Positions 6,959 to 15,157 of a stretch of DNA of 64,000 nt are shown one piece after another. The DNA is from Yersinia rochesterensis. Its GTDB lineage: Bacteria > Pseudomonadota > Gammaproteobacteria > Enterobacterales > Enterobacteriaceae. The translations under genes were made by a program, and so were the position numbers. The notes under the pieces were generated by a model. The model did not search any database. It saw only the letters and a list, made by a program, of their open reading frames with translations, and was not told the DNA's origin. Position 1 is the first letter of the stretch; each line of letters starts with the position of its first letter. The stretch covers positions 1,922,001 through 1,986,000 of the forward strand of contig NZ_CP032482.1 in assembly GCF_003600645.1 (NCBI RefSeq), read 5' to 3'.

Positions 6959-8908
6959 ATGCGAATTTGGCACAAATTTTTCCTGCTTTGCTGCTGTTGG
7001 TGGCTATCCAGTTCTATGGCGTGGGCGACACCAGATTATCAGCATTGGGTCAATGATATCCAATCCCGCCTTGATAAAACCTCTCAGTTGTACCAACAAC
7101 AGAATAATGATGAGGCTCGCACCACGGTGCAAATGGCGTATTTTGAAGTGTTTGAGAATTTGGAAGGGCCGATTCGTATCAATATTTCGGCGCAGAAAAG
7201 TTATCAAATGGAAGCCGCTTTTGGTGAAATCCGGCGCATGATCGGTGAGGGGAAACCACAAGCCGAGGTTGATAATAAAATTAACTGGCTGAAAGGTGAG
7301 TTAATCGCCGTGCTGCCAGTCCTGACAGATGGGCATAAACTTACTGCCGAACAGCAACATGCCGCATATGAAAATAGCGATATTGCGCTCTACTGGCAGC
7401 AGAGTTTTAAGATTATTGATGACTTATTGGCGCAGGCTATCAGTGAATACCAAGAGGGTAAATTTACTGCTGCCAGCCAAAGTGTGCAACAAGCGCACTA
7501 TCAGGGGTTTAAAAACTCTGAAATGGAGATGTCGGTGCGCGGGAATCGCTCAGCGCAACAAGCAGCAGCAATTAATCAACAATTCACAGCTCTCATCGAT
7601 TTAACCAGCAAACCGGACCAAATAACTGAAGTTGCTTACCGTGTCACTGGGCTACTTCAGACCATTGAAGATACATTGCCGGGTTTACCGACGACGCGCG
7701 AACAGCAACAAGTTAGCGCCGATCAGCCTGCTATAGGGCAATCTTCACCATCAAATGCTAACCCCGATGGGCAGGTGAATGCCGACTGGGCGGCTGTTTC
7801 GAGCAAAATAAATCAGGCGATTACCAATGCCATCAATCAATACCAGAATGGGCAAACCACGCCAGCAATGATGGCCATTCAGGATACTTATTTTGATTTA
7901 TTTGAAGCCAGCGGCATGGAGAATAAAGTTGGCTCGCGCGATGCTGCATTTAAATCCACATTAGAAGGTCATTTCACCCGTTTAGTCAGTTTGATAAAAG
8001 CTGGCCAGCCAGTTGAACAGTTACAAACAGAAGCTGCCGCCTTGCAAAAAGACTTGGGCAGTGCGGTCGAAATGCTCGGAGGCGGGGATGAAACTGATTG
8101 GAGTCTGTTCATTTACAGCCTGCTTATTATTGTCCGCGAAGGGCTGGAAGCCTTGCTGATTGTGGCCGCTATCATCGCCTATCTGATCAAAAACGATCAT
8201 CACGATAAATTGCCACTGATTCGCCAATCTGTCGTGGTGGCCTTAATTGCCAGTGTGTTAACTGCCTTTGTCTTCCAGTGGCTATTTGCCAATTCAGGGC
8301 AAAGCCGTGAATTACTGGAAGGTTTCACCATGATGATTGCCGTGGTGATGCTGTTCTCAATGAGTTATTGGTTGCTATCAAAGACGGAAGCACACCAATG
8401 GAAAGCTTACTTGGAGGGGAAATTCTCCAAGTCACTCAGCAGTGGATCAATGATAGGGCTATGGCTGACCAGTTTCTTGGCGGTATATCGCGAAGGCGCT
8501 GAAACTGTCCTGTTCTATCTGGCTTTAATGGGTGATGCCAGTACAACCAGCGGCCATTTATCGATTTTGGCCGGTTTTGGGGTTGGCTGCGTTATCTTGC
8601 TGCTGGCTTATCTGGTGATGCGTTTTACTGTCGTCAAATTGCCGCTAAAACCTTTCTTTATGTTTACTGGCGGCTTTATGTATCTGATGGCATTTGTGTT
8701 CGCCGGCAAGAGTGTTCTTGAATTGATTGAAGGTAAATTATTTGAGCCAACACTGCTACCAGGCGTGCCAGAAATTAGTTGGTTGGGGATTTATCCCTAT
8801 CTGGAGACCTTGATTCCGCAAGGAATACTGCTGATTGCCGCACTGGTTGCGCTGTGTGTCATGCAGCGGCGTGGTCGCGCTATTTCGGCAAATAATATCG
8901 CAACATAG
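6959..8908 (+). CDS. fetM: FTR1-family ferrous/ferric iron permease FetM
   Basis: Inner-membrane iron permease of 649 residues. A signal-like N-terminus (MRIWHKFFLLCCCWWLSSSMAWA) is followed by a ~350-residue extracytoplasmic helical region, then seven hydrophobic segments. The two FTR1 iron motifs are present: REGLE at 393-397 and REGAE at 511-515. The extracytoplasmic part holds three related repeats (about residues 24-90, 130-200 and 270-345), each with an aromatic stretch such as MAYFEVFENLEG, QAHYQGFKNSEME or DTYFDLFEASGME. The P19 gene follows, as in FetMP of E. coli/Yersinia and Ftr1-P19 of Campylobacter. No strong Shine-Dalgarno precedes ATG 6959. FNR and Fur boxes lie directly upstream. 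Known relatives take up Fe(II). Confidence 0.92.
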   Translation: MRIWHKFFLLCCCWWLSSSMAWATPDYQHWVNDIQSRLDKTSQLYQQQNNDEARTTVQMAYFEVFENLEGPIRINISAQKSYQMEAAFGEIRRMIGEGKPQAEVDNKINWLKGELIAVLPVLTDGHKLTAEQQHAAYENSDIALYWQQSFKIIDDLLAQAISEYQEGKFTAASQSVQQAHYQGFKNSEMEMSVRGNRSAQQAAAINQQFTALIDLTSKPDQITEVAYRVTGLLQTIEDTLPGLPTTREQQQVSADQPAIGQSSPSNANPDGQVNADWAAVSSKINQAITNAINQYQNGQTTPAMMAIQDTYFDLFEASGMENKVGSRDAAFKSTLEGHFTRLVSLIKAGQPVEQLQTEAAALQKDLGSAVEMLGGGDETDWSLFIYSLLIIVREGLEALLIVAAIIAYLIKNDHHDKLPLIRQSVVVALIASVLTAFVFQWLFANSGQSRELLEGFTMMIAVVMLFSMSYWLLSKTEAHQWKAYLEGKFSKSLSSGSMIGLWLTSFLAVYREGAETVLFYLALMGDASTTSGHLSILAGFGVGCVILLLAYLVMRFTVVKLPLKPFFMFTGGFMYLMAFVFAGKSVLELIEGKLFEPTLLPGVPEISWLGIYPYLETLIPQGILLIAALVALCVMQRRGRAISANNIAT

Positions 8909-8975
8909 TGGCCCGGCATGATGCCGGTATGAATAACGAAATGTACTTATCATTTAATACCTGAGGGTGTGCTAC

Positions 8976-9503
8976 ATGACTATGAAGAAAACGATTATTG
9001 CCAGCAGCATCATGGCCAGCATTTTTGCAGCCCCGGCTGCCTTCGCCTTTAAAGAGTACCCAGCGGGTGAACCTATCAAAATTAATGATATGGAAATTGC
9101 TGCGGTTTACTTACAGCCGATTGATATGGAACCTCGCGGCATGGGCTTGCCAGCAGCGAAAGCCGATATCCATTTAGAAGCAGATATTCATGCTACTGAA
9201 GGTAATAAGAACGGTTTCGGCGCTGGTGAATGGATGCCGTACCTGACTATCGCATACACCTTAGTGAATACGGATACAGGCGCTAAACAAGAAGGCACCT
9301 TTATGCCAATGGTAGCCAGTGATGGCCCACACTATGGCGCTAACATCAAAATGATGGGCGTAGGCAATTACAAAGTTACCTATCATATTAGCGAGCCATC
9401 CAAAGCAGGTTTGCATCGCCATACCGATAGCGAAACCGGTGTCGGCCGCTGGTGGAAACCCTTTGACGTGAGCTACGACTTTAAATACACCGGTCTGAAT
9501 TGA
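8976..9503 (+). CDS. fetP: Periplasmic iron/copper-binding P19 protein FetP
   Basis: A 175-residue P19/Tp34-family protein with an N-terminal Sec signal (MKKTIIASSIMASIFAAPAAFA, cut before FKEYPAG). Relatives are periplasmic homodimers that bind Cu and Fe through His and Met and feed the FTR1 permease. The ligand-rich segments are visible: MEPRGMGLP, DIHLEADIHATEG, GPHYGANIKMMG and GLHRHTDSETGVGRW. The frame also allows GTG 8967, but ATG 8976, nine bases after AGG, is preferred; ATG 8982 is a further possibility. It follows fetM by 67 bases and is followed by a hairpin terminator, so fetMP may be transcribed more than the genes beyond. Confidence 0.93.
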   Translation: MTMKKTIIASSIMASIFAAPAAFAFKEYPAGEPIKINDMEIAAVYLQPIDMEPRGMGLPAAKADIHLEADIHATEGNKNGFGAGEWMPYLTIAYTLVNTDTGAKQEGTFMPMVASDGPHYGANIKMMGVGNYKVTYHISEPSKAGLHRHTDSETGVGRWWKPFDVSYDFKYTGLN

Positions 9504-9510
9504 TAACAAC

Positions 9511-9545
9511 AACCGCGATGGCCGAAACAGTTATCGCGGTTTTTC
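9511..9545 (+). terminator. Terminator/attenuator between fetP and the DUF2318 gene
   Basis: AACCGCGAT (9511-9519) pairs with ATCGCGGTT (9533-9541), followed by TTTTT-type bases to 9545. It lies inside an otherwise collinear gene block, so it may act as partial terminator. Confidence 0.7.
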
Positions 9546-9639
9546 TTCATATTGAACAGTCAGTTAAGGGTGTTATCAGTTTCCTGTAAAGTTGAGCAGT
9601 GATAACTGGCAGGTGTTGTGATTCCTCCAAGGTGTGCTA

Positions 9640-11043
9640 ATGAGTTACTTTTTTGTTTCCGTATTACAAGCTTTTTTACCCGTGGCGTTGTTACTGGGGC
9701 TAAGTTGGGCGGTTAGGCCCGCGCCTGCAATAAATCGGGTCGTATGGATAACAATACTCATGGTGGTTTTGGGAATGTGGGCCGGTGCCCATTACCCTAA
9801 ATCGCAACAATTGCAGTTAGCTCTGGCAGGGGGGCAACTCCTCGCATTGCTATTATTCTTATTAAGCCAATTTACTCCTCGCCGCTCATTAGGCTATTGC
9901 TGGCAAGCTTTGTTGGTATTGGGTGCCGCCTTTAATTGGGGAAATAACCCCAATCTGGGTGCCTTTACCAATACTCACGTGATCAATACCGATTTGCTGC
10001 TCAATTTGGCAGCCATTGTGGTGGCATTCACTTGGGTAATATTCTGTGCGGTATTATTGCTGATGATGATTAGGCAGTTGCCGCGTGGCCGCTGGCCATT
10101 GTTAATGCTTTTAACACTCTTGCTGATTTTGCCACTCAGTGGCGATGCAATCCTGTTATTGATGAAGTTACAGGTGTTGCCGTTAACCAAATCACTACTC
10201 AGTTATGTTGCTTTAGTCACCAATGGACATGCCTGGTTGAGCTACCTGTGTGCGCTATTGTTGGCGATAACAACTCTGTGTTATTTAATGCCGTTGCGCC
10301 GCGCCAGTAGAGTGGTGGCCGGAAACTCAGAACCCATTGCCCATCGCAAGGCACTGGCAGGTTATCGTAACGTACGCAGAATCTTTATTTTCGCCTTGTT
10401 AGCCTGGATTGTGGTTGCAGGTGCCCAATTTTACTGGGATAAAGTCGCCTCTCAACCACCTCAATTATCTGAAGCTTTGCCCGTCACACTCGCCGCCGAT
10501 GGGCTAGTGCATATTCCCGTCGAGCAAGTGCGGGATGGTAAATTACACCGTTTTGTCTGGGTGGCTGATGATGGTAAAGCTGTTCGCTTCTTTATTATCA
10601 ACCGCTATCCAGACCGTTTGCGCCTGAGTGTGGTTTTTGACGCCTGCTTGTTATGCGGTGATCAGGGCTATGTGATGGAGGGCAATCAGGTCATTTGTGT
10701 TGCTTGTGCGGTGCATATTTTCATTCCGTCTATTGGTAAAGCCGGAGGATGCAACCCGATCCCGCTGGAAGATTGGAAAAGTGATGATAAAGAGTTGGTT
10801 ATTCCCAAAGCTTCTCTTGAGGCGGGCGTTAATTATTTCACGACTGTGATTACCTTAGATGTAATTGATCCGGTTGACAAAACTCACCTGACTAACCAAA
10901 AGGCCGAGTTCAAATACAGCTATGGGGATAAAACCTACTTCTTCTCGTCGGAGGCCAATTACAATCGTTTCCGCGCACATCCTGAGCAATTTGTCACCCC
11001 AGTTATCGGTGCTGAAGACAATGACTCGCAGGAGAACCCATAA
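9640..11043 (+). CDS. DUF2318 Fe-S-containing membrane protein with YHS-like tail
   Basis: A 467-residue inner-membrane protein, the third gene of the ferrous iron block. About seven to eight hydrophobic helices fill residues 1-265. A soluble C-terminal domain of the DUF2318 type follows, with cysteines C336-x2-C339, C353-x2-C356 and C371, likely an Fe-S or heme/metal site facing the periplasm. Residues about 408-452 (DPV...YGDKTYFFSSEANYNRF...HPEQF) look like a YHS domain in which the usual cysteines are replaced. ATG 9640 is chosen over GTG 9634 because AAGG lies 7 bases before it. Relatives sit in P19 loci (Campylobacter Cj1660-like, Yersinia Flp). A role in electron transfer is inferred. 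Confidence 0.85.
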   Translation: MSYFFVSVLQAFLPVALLLGLSWAVRPAPAINRVVWITILMVVLGMWAGAHYPKSQQLQLALAGGQLLALLLFLLSQFTPRRSLGYCWQALLVLGAAFNWGNNPNLGAFTNTHVINTDLLLNLAAIVVAFTWVIFCAVLLLMMIRQLPRGRWPLLMLLTLLLILPLSGDAILLLMKLQVLPLTKSLLSYVALVTNGHAWLSYLCALLLAITTLCYLMPLRRASRVVAGNSEPIAHRKALAGYRNVRRIFIFALLAWIVVAGAQFYWDKVASQPPQLSEALPVTLAADGLVHIPVEQVRDGKLHRFVWVADDGKAVRFFIINRYPDRLRLSVVFDACLLCGDQGYVMEGNQVICVACAVHIFIPSIGKAGGCNPIPLEDWKSDDKELVIPKASLEAGVNYFTTVITLDVIDPVDKTHLTNQKAEFKYSYGDKTYFFSSEANYNRFRAHPEQFVTPVIGAEDNDSQENP

Positions 11044-11045
11044 TT

Positions 11046-12338
11046 ATGCTGTGGCGAATGCTCAAGCAGTCTTGGTTCAGAAATGTCCGGCGTAAATCAC
11101 TGGCCGTATTTACGGTGTTTCTGGCCGCCGGGCTTATCTCTTCACTGTTGGCGGTGTCGATAGACATTGGCGATAAAATGTCCCGTGAACTGAAATCCTA
11201 TGGCGCCAACATTCTGATTGAACCCGCCGGTCAAGTGGCATTGCCCTCACTGTTTGGTGAGAAAAGTAACCCGCTCACAGGGCAGGATTTTCTGGATCAG
11301 GCCGAATTACCCAATATTAAAGACATTTTTTGGCGTAATAACATTGTCGGTTTTGCCCCATTGCTGAGTGGGGAAACTGAGGTCAATGGTCAGGATATTT
11401 CGCTATTAGGCACTTATTTTAATCAGCCGGTTGATGTGCCTGATGAAGAGGACTATCACACCGGCCAGCAAATTATCAGCCCCTATTGGCAGGTTACTGG
11501 TGACTGGCCACAAGAGCCGGTTAAACCTGATGCCCAAGAGGTACAGGCTTTATTGGGTAAGCAGCTCGCACAGCAAACAGGTTGGAAAATTGGTGATGAG
11601 TTAAATCTCAACGGTGCTTCTGGCCCGCTGAAAGTGAAAATAAGTGGTGTGCTAAGCAGTGGGGGTGAAGAGGAGGGGCGGCTCGTGTTGCCGCTGGCCG
11701 CCGTGCAATCACTACTTGGATTGCCGGGGAAAGTTCAGGCTATCAGGGTCTCGGCCCTGACGGTGCCGGAGAATGAGTTATCGCGTAAAGCGCGCGAAAA
11801 TCTTGAAGCCCTCAATGCCGAAGAATATGACTTATGGTATTGCACGGCCTATGTTTCTTCCATTGCACACCAATTAGAAGAGGCAATATCTGGCTCCGTG
11901 GTGCGGCCTATCTGGCAAGTCGCCGCGTCAGAGGGATTGGTGATTGAAAAAATACAGCTATTGTTGGTGGTGGTCACATTGGCAGCCCTGATTGCTGCCG
12001 CCATGGGGATAGCGTCACTGATGACCAGCACGATTATGGAGCGGGCTAAAGAAATTGGTTTGATGAAAGCCTTGGGCGCTCGGCAATGGCAAATTTTGAT
12101 GCTGTTTTATCTTGAAGCAGCAATCAGCGGCTTGATTGGCGGCTTGGCAGGGTGTGTGGCCGGGTGGGGGTTGGCAAAAACCATCGGTCTGATGCTGTTT
12201 GGCGCCCCACTGAGTTTTGCCTGGATGGTGGTGCCTTGCGTATTGGTTATCTCCGTTTTGATTGCCGTGATTGGGACGTGGTTCCCCGCCCGGCGCATTG
12301 CTCGTCTTTATCCGGTGGAGGTGCTCTATGGCCGTTAA
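11046..12338 (+). CDS. FtsX/MacB-type ABC permease (first of pair)
   Basis: A 430-residue inner-membrane permease. One helix near residues 20-40, a ~230-residue periplasmic MacB-like domain (GANILIEPAGQ, ISGVLSSGGEEEGR), then three C-terminal helices with the FtsX signature region (MERAKEIGLMKALGARQWQI). It starts two bases after the DUF2318 gene and overlaps the next permease gene by 11 bases, so the three are translationally linked. Two such permeases with the downstream LolD-like ATPase would form a type VII (MacB-fold) ABC complex, as in the Campylobacter p19 locus. These complexes usually couple ATP use to periplasmic work; what this one does for iron uptake is not known. Confidence 0.85.
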   Translation: MLWRMLKQSWFRNVRRKSLAVFTVFLAAGLISSLLAVSIDIGDKMSRELKSYGANILIEPAGQVALPSLFGEKSNPLTGQDFLDQAELPNIKDIFWRNNIVGFAPLLSGETEVNGQDISLLGTYFNQPVDVPDEEDYHTGQQIISPYWQVTGDWPQEPVKPDAQEVQALLGKQLAQQTGWKIGDELNLNGASGPLKVKISGVLSSGGEEEGRLVLPLAAVQSLLGLPGKVQAIRVSALTVPENELSRKARENLEALNAEEYDLWYCTAYVSSIAHQLEEAISGSVVRPIWQVAASEGLVIEKIQLLLVVVTLAALIAAAMGIASLMTSTIMERAKEIGLMKALGARQWQILMLFYLEAAISGLIGGLAGCVAGWGLAKTIGLMLFGAPLSFAWMVVPCVLVISVLIAVIGTWFPARRIARLYPVEVLYGR

Positions 12339-13485
12339 TCCTCGGGTTACACAGCATAAAGGGCTGGATGGCATGTTCTGGCGCTTAGTGTTACGGGCGC
12401 TGCGTCTGCGCATGCAGCGGGTCAGTGTTGTATTCGCAGCATTGACCGTCGGCGCGGCGATTGTCACCGCAATGTCAGCAGTTTATTTCGATATTAATGC
12501 CAAAATGAGTCAGGAATTGCGCACGTTTGGTGCGAATTTCTACATCGGCCCAGGGAACGGCAACGCGTTTGAACAAGGGCAGTTTCAGCCTATTATTGAT
12601 GCTGCGCCGAAAGGGCTTATCAATGCCTCCAGCCCCTATATTTATGGGATGGCACGCACTGAGCTGGAAAAAGTCGTGCTGATGGGCGTGTGGTTTGAAT
12701 CTTTGCAGCAGTTAGTCCCTTATTGGCAAGTGACGGGTAACTGGATTGGTGTCAGTTTTGATGATCGTAATGCCATGATTGGCGTCAAACTGGCTGAGCG
12801 TTTGCACGTCAAAGTCGGCGATACCATCACGTTGGTCAATGGGAGTGAACGGCAGCGTTTACAAGTTAAAGGTATTGTAGAAGCCGGTGATGCCACCGAT
12901 AACATGTTGATTATCAATCTGGAACTGGCGCAGAAATGGCTGAATCAACCGGGGCGTATCAGTAATGCATTGCTGAGTGTCAGCAATGATGTGGGCCAGG
13001 TCGAAACCTTTGCCAGCCATCTTCGCGAGCAATATCCGAGTCTTGAAATTAGGCCAATTCGTAAGGTTTCCGCCTCTGAAGGGCAGGTTCTCGATAAGAT
13101 AAAAGGGCTGATGGGGCTGGTCTCAGTGGTTATCCTCATTCTGTCATCGCTGTGCGTCAACACCACGTTAATGGCAATAGTAGGTGAACGTTCGAAAGAG
13201 TTCGCGTTACAAAAAGCGCTGGGTGCCAGTGGCGGCGATATTATTCGCCAGATGTTGACTGAAACATTGATAATCTCGCTGGCGGCGGCCATTTGTGGCG
13301 CGTTGCTAGGTTATGTGCTGGCGCAGGTATTGGGGCAAACCGTCTTCAACGCGGCAATTGCTTTGCGCGCACCGGTATTGCCGCTAACGTTGATATTGTC
13401 ATTGTTAGTGGCCGCAGTGGCGGCAATTGTTCCCACTCGACGAGCTATTCATATTGAACCGGCTAAAGTCCTGAAAGGAGAGTAG
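12328..13485 (+). CDS. FtsX/MacB-type ABC permease (second of pair)
   Basis: A 385-residue paralogue of the preceding permease with the same plan: N-terminal helix (about 32-55), periplasmic domain with GANFYIGPGNG and IVEAGDATDNM, and three C-terminal helices around ERSKEFALQKALGASGGDI. The frame is open from 12271, but ATG 12328 is chosen because GGAGGTG lies about 6 bases upstream and the short 11-base overlap with the upstream gene is normal. The ATPase gene begins three bases after its stop. It presumably pairs with the first permease as a heterodimer. Confidence 0.85.
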   Translation: MAVNPRVTQHKGLDGMFWRLVLRALRLRMQRVSVVFAALTVGAAIVTAMSAVYFDINAKMSQELRTFGANFYIGPGNGNAFEQGQFQPIIDAAPKGLINASSPYIYGMARTELEKVVLMGVWFESLQQLVPYWQVTGNWIGVSFDDRNAMIGVKLAERLHVKVGDTITLVNGSERQRLQVKGIVEAGDATDNMLIINLELAQKWLNQPGRISNALLSVSNDVGQVETFASHLREQYPSLEIRPIRKVSASEGQVLDKIKGLMGLVSVVILILSSLCVNTTLMAIVGERSKEFALQKALGASGGDIIRQMLTETLIISLAAAICGALLGYVLAQVLGQTVFNAAIALRAPVLPLTLILSLLVAAVAAIVPTRRAIHIEPAKVLKGE

Positions 13486-13488
13486 CAA

Positions 13489-14202
13489 ATGACATCGCCA
13501 CACACATGGGTGCAACCTAAACACACCACGGATGCGGTTATTGAAACTCGGCATTTATACAAACGTTTTGGGCAGGTGACGGCGCTGGAAGACATCAACA
13601 TCCGCATTAATCGTGGCGAATTTGTAGCGATTATGGGGGCATCGGGTTCAGGTAAAACCACGTTAATGAATATCTTAACTTGCCTCGATACCGTAAGTGA
13701 GGGGCAGGTATTGCTTGATGGCATTGATGCCGCGGGTCTTGATGAAGAAGGGCGCAGGAAATTTCGCGCAGATAAAATTGGGTTGGTTTTCCAGCAATTC
13801 CACCTTATTCCTTATCTGACTGCGCTGGAGAACATTATGTTGGCGCAGCATTATCACAGTGTGGTGGATGAAACTGCTGCTCGACAAGTATTGGAACAGG
13901 TAGGGATGACGCCACGTATGGGCCATTTACCTAGCCAGCTTTCTGGCGGTGAGCAGCAGCGGGTATGTATCGCGCGCGCACTGGTCAATCAGCCGCCCAT
14001 TATTTTTGCTGATGAACCTACCGGTAACCTTGATGAGGAGAATGAACAGCGGGTATTAGATTTGCTCAATCATATTCATCAACAAGGCAGAACCATTGTT
14101 ATGGTCACTCACAATCCGGATTTAGGGTGTGTTGCTGATCGGATCATCCGGCTCCAGCACGGTAAGTATCTTAAGGAGGAGAGTCGGCATCATGTGGCGT
14201 AA
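13489..14202 (+). CDS. LolD/MacB-type ABC transporter ATPase
   Basis: A 237-residue cytoplasmic ATPase. Walker A is GASGSGKTT, the Q-loop is VFQQFHLIPYLT, the signature is LSGGEQQR, Walker B is IIFADEPTGNLD and the switch His is in MVTHNPD. These are the LolD/MacB subfamily features, in agreement with the two FtsX-type permeases just upstream. It overlaps the next gene by 11 bases. Predicted to power the permease pair in the Fet-Flp-like block. Confidence 0.92.
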   Translation: MTSPHTWVQPKHTTDAVIETRHLYKRFGQVTALEDINIRINRGEFVAIMGASGSGKTTLMNILTCLDTVSEGQVLLDGIDAAGLDEEGRRKFRADKIGLVFQQFHLIPYLTALENIMLAQHYHSVVDETAARQVLEQVGMTPRMGHLPSQLSGGEQQRVCIARALVNQPPIIFADEPTGNLDEENEQRVLDLLNHIHQQGRTIVMVTHNPDLGCVADRIIRLQHGKYLKEESRHHVA

Positions 14203-14692
14203 TCAAATCAAAACAGTGAGTTTATGCGCTTTACTGTTGCTGCTGAGTGCTTGTAAGCAAGAAGAAGTGGCTGTGGGAGAGGCGGCACCTCCATTGGCCG
14301 CTTATGACCTGCAAGGTAAACCCGTGGCACTCGAACAATGGAAAGGCAAACAGGTTTACCTCAACTTTTGGTCAGCAAGCTGTGGTGGCTGTCTGGCTGA
14401 AATGACCACTTTGGATAAACTGAGCCAACAATATCAACAGGATATCGTGGTGGTGGCGATTAATACTGATTCCGAACAGGTAGATATTGGCTCGGTATTG
14501 GCGCAGCGTAATATCAGTTATCCCGTTATTCGCGATCAACTGGGTATCACCCAGGAGCGCTATCAGGTCATTGGCACGCCAACCTCTTTTATGATTGACC
14601 GCAACGGCAAAGTCACTGAGTTACATCAGGGCGCACGTAACGAAAAAGATCTGGCCACATTGTTCCAACATTGGGCAACGGGAACAAGATGA
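14192..14692 (+). CDS. TlpA-like thioredoxin-fold lipoprotein
   Basis: A 166-residue periplasm-facing lipoprotein. The lipobox LSAC places the lipidated Cys at residue 21. A TlpA/ResA-like thioredoxin domain follows, with the redox motif C64-G-G-C67 in NFWSASCGGC and the cis-Pro region GTPTSFMID. The frame opens at 14129, but ATG 14192 is chosen, 12 bases after AAGGAGG. It overlaps the ATPase gene by 11 bases and the cytochrome gene by 4 (ATGA). It could reduce cysteines of the DUF2318 protein or prepare the heme site of the cytochrome. Both are inference from the shared operon. Confidence 0.88.
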   Translation: MWRNQIKTVSLCALLLLLSACKQEEVAVGEAAPPLAAYDLQGKPVALEQWKGKQVYLNFWSASCGGCLAEMTTLDKLSQQYQQDIVVVAINTDSEQVDIGSVLAQRNISYPVIRDQLGITQERYQVIGTPTSFMIDRNGKVTELHQGARNEKDLATLFQHWATGTR

Positions 14693-15003
14693 AAATCTTA
14701 CTGCTGGCTGCATGCATCCTGGTGTTTAGCGCCACCTCTCAGGCCGCGACTGACGGTGAACATATCTATAAACAAACCTGTTCAAGTTGTCATGGGCGTT
14801 TGGCGGATCGAAAAGGGCTGGATAAAGCGCCGCCATTAATATCGCTATCCCGTGATGAAATCGTCGATGGCCTGACTGCACGACGTGACGGCAAAATTGT
14901 CGGCAGGGGCAATAAGGCCAAAGCACATCTGACTGACGTTGATATACAAAAATTGGCAGACCATATAGAGAGCTTAAAAGGGGCTAAATCTAAAATTCCG
15001 TGA
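14689..15003 (+). CDS. Small periplasmic c-type cytochrome without a Met ligand
   Basis: A 104-residue protein with a signal peptide (MKILLLAACILVFSATSQA) and one heme-attachment motif C31-S-S-C34-H35, as in class I cytochrome c. After the heme motif there is no Met at all, so the usual His/Met ligation is not possible. H80 in KAKAHLTD lies near where the Met loop is expected. It overlaps the thioredoxin-like gene by ATGA and is the last gene of the block. It probably carries electrons between the DUF2318 protein and an iron substrate or the respiratory chain, which is inference. Confidence 0.88.
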   Translation: MKILLLAACILVFSATSQAATDGEHIYKQTCSSCHGRLADRKGLDKAPPLISLSRDEIVDGLTARRDGKIVGRGNKAKAHLTDVDIQKLADHIESLKGAKSKIP

Positions 15004-15157
15004 TGTGAAATACTCACTATTTTAATGATTTCATTGATTAAATAAACTAAATCCCTACTGTATTCTTATCTGTTTGGACGACTTCATTTAATAGAATTTA
15101 TGCTGTACTATATGTTGCATATAAAATGCATCTTTAAATTATCTGAGGAATAACAGC

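Noticed and set aside
12015..12467. 150-codon minus-strand frame
   Set aside because: Antisense to the two FtsX-type permease genes; composition typical of a shadow frame.
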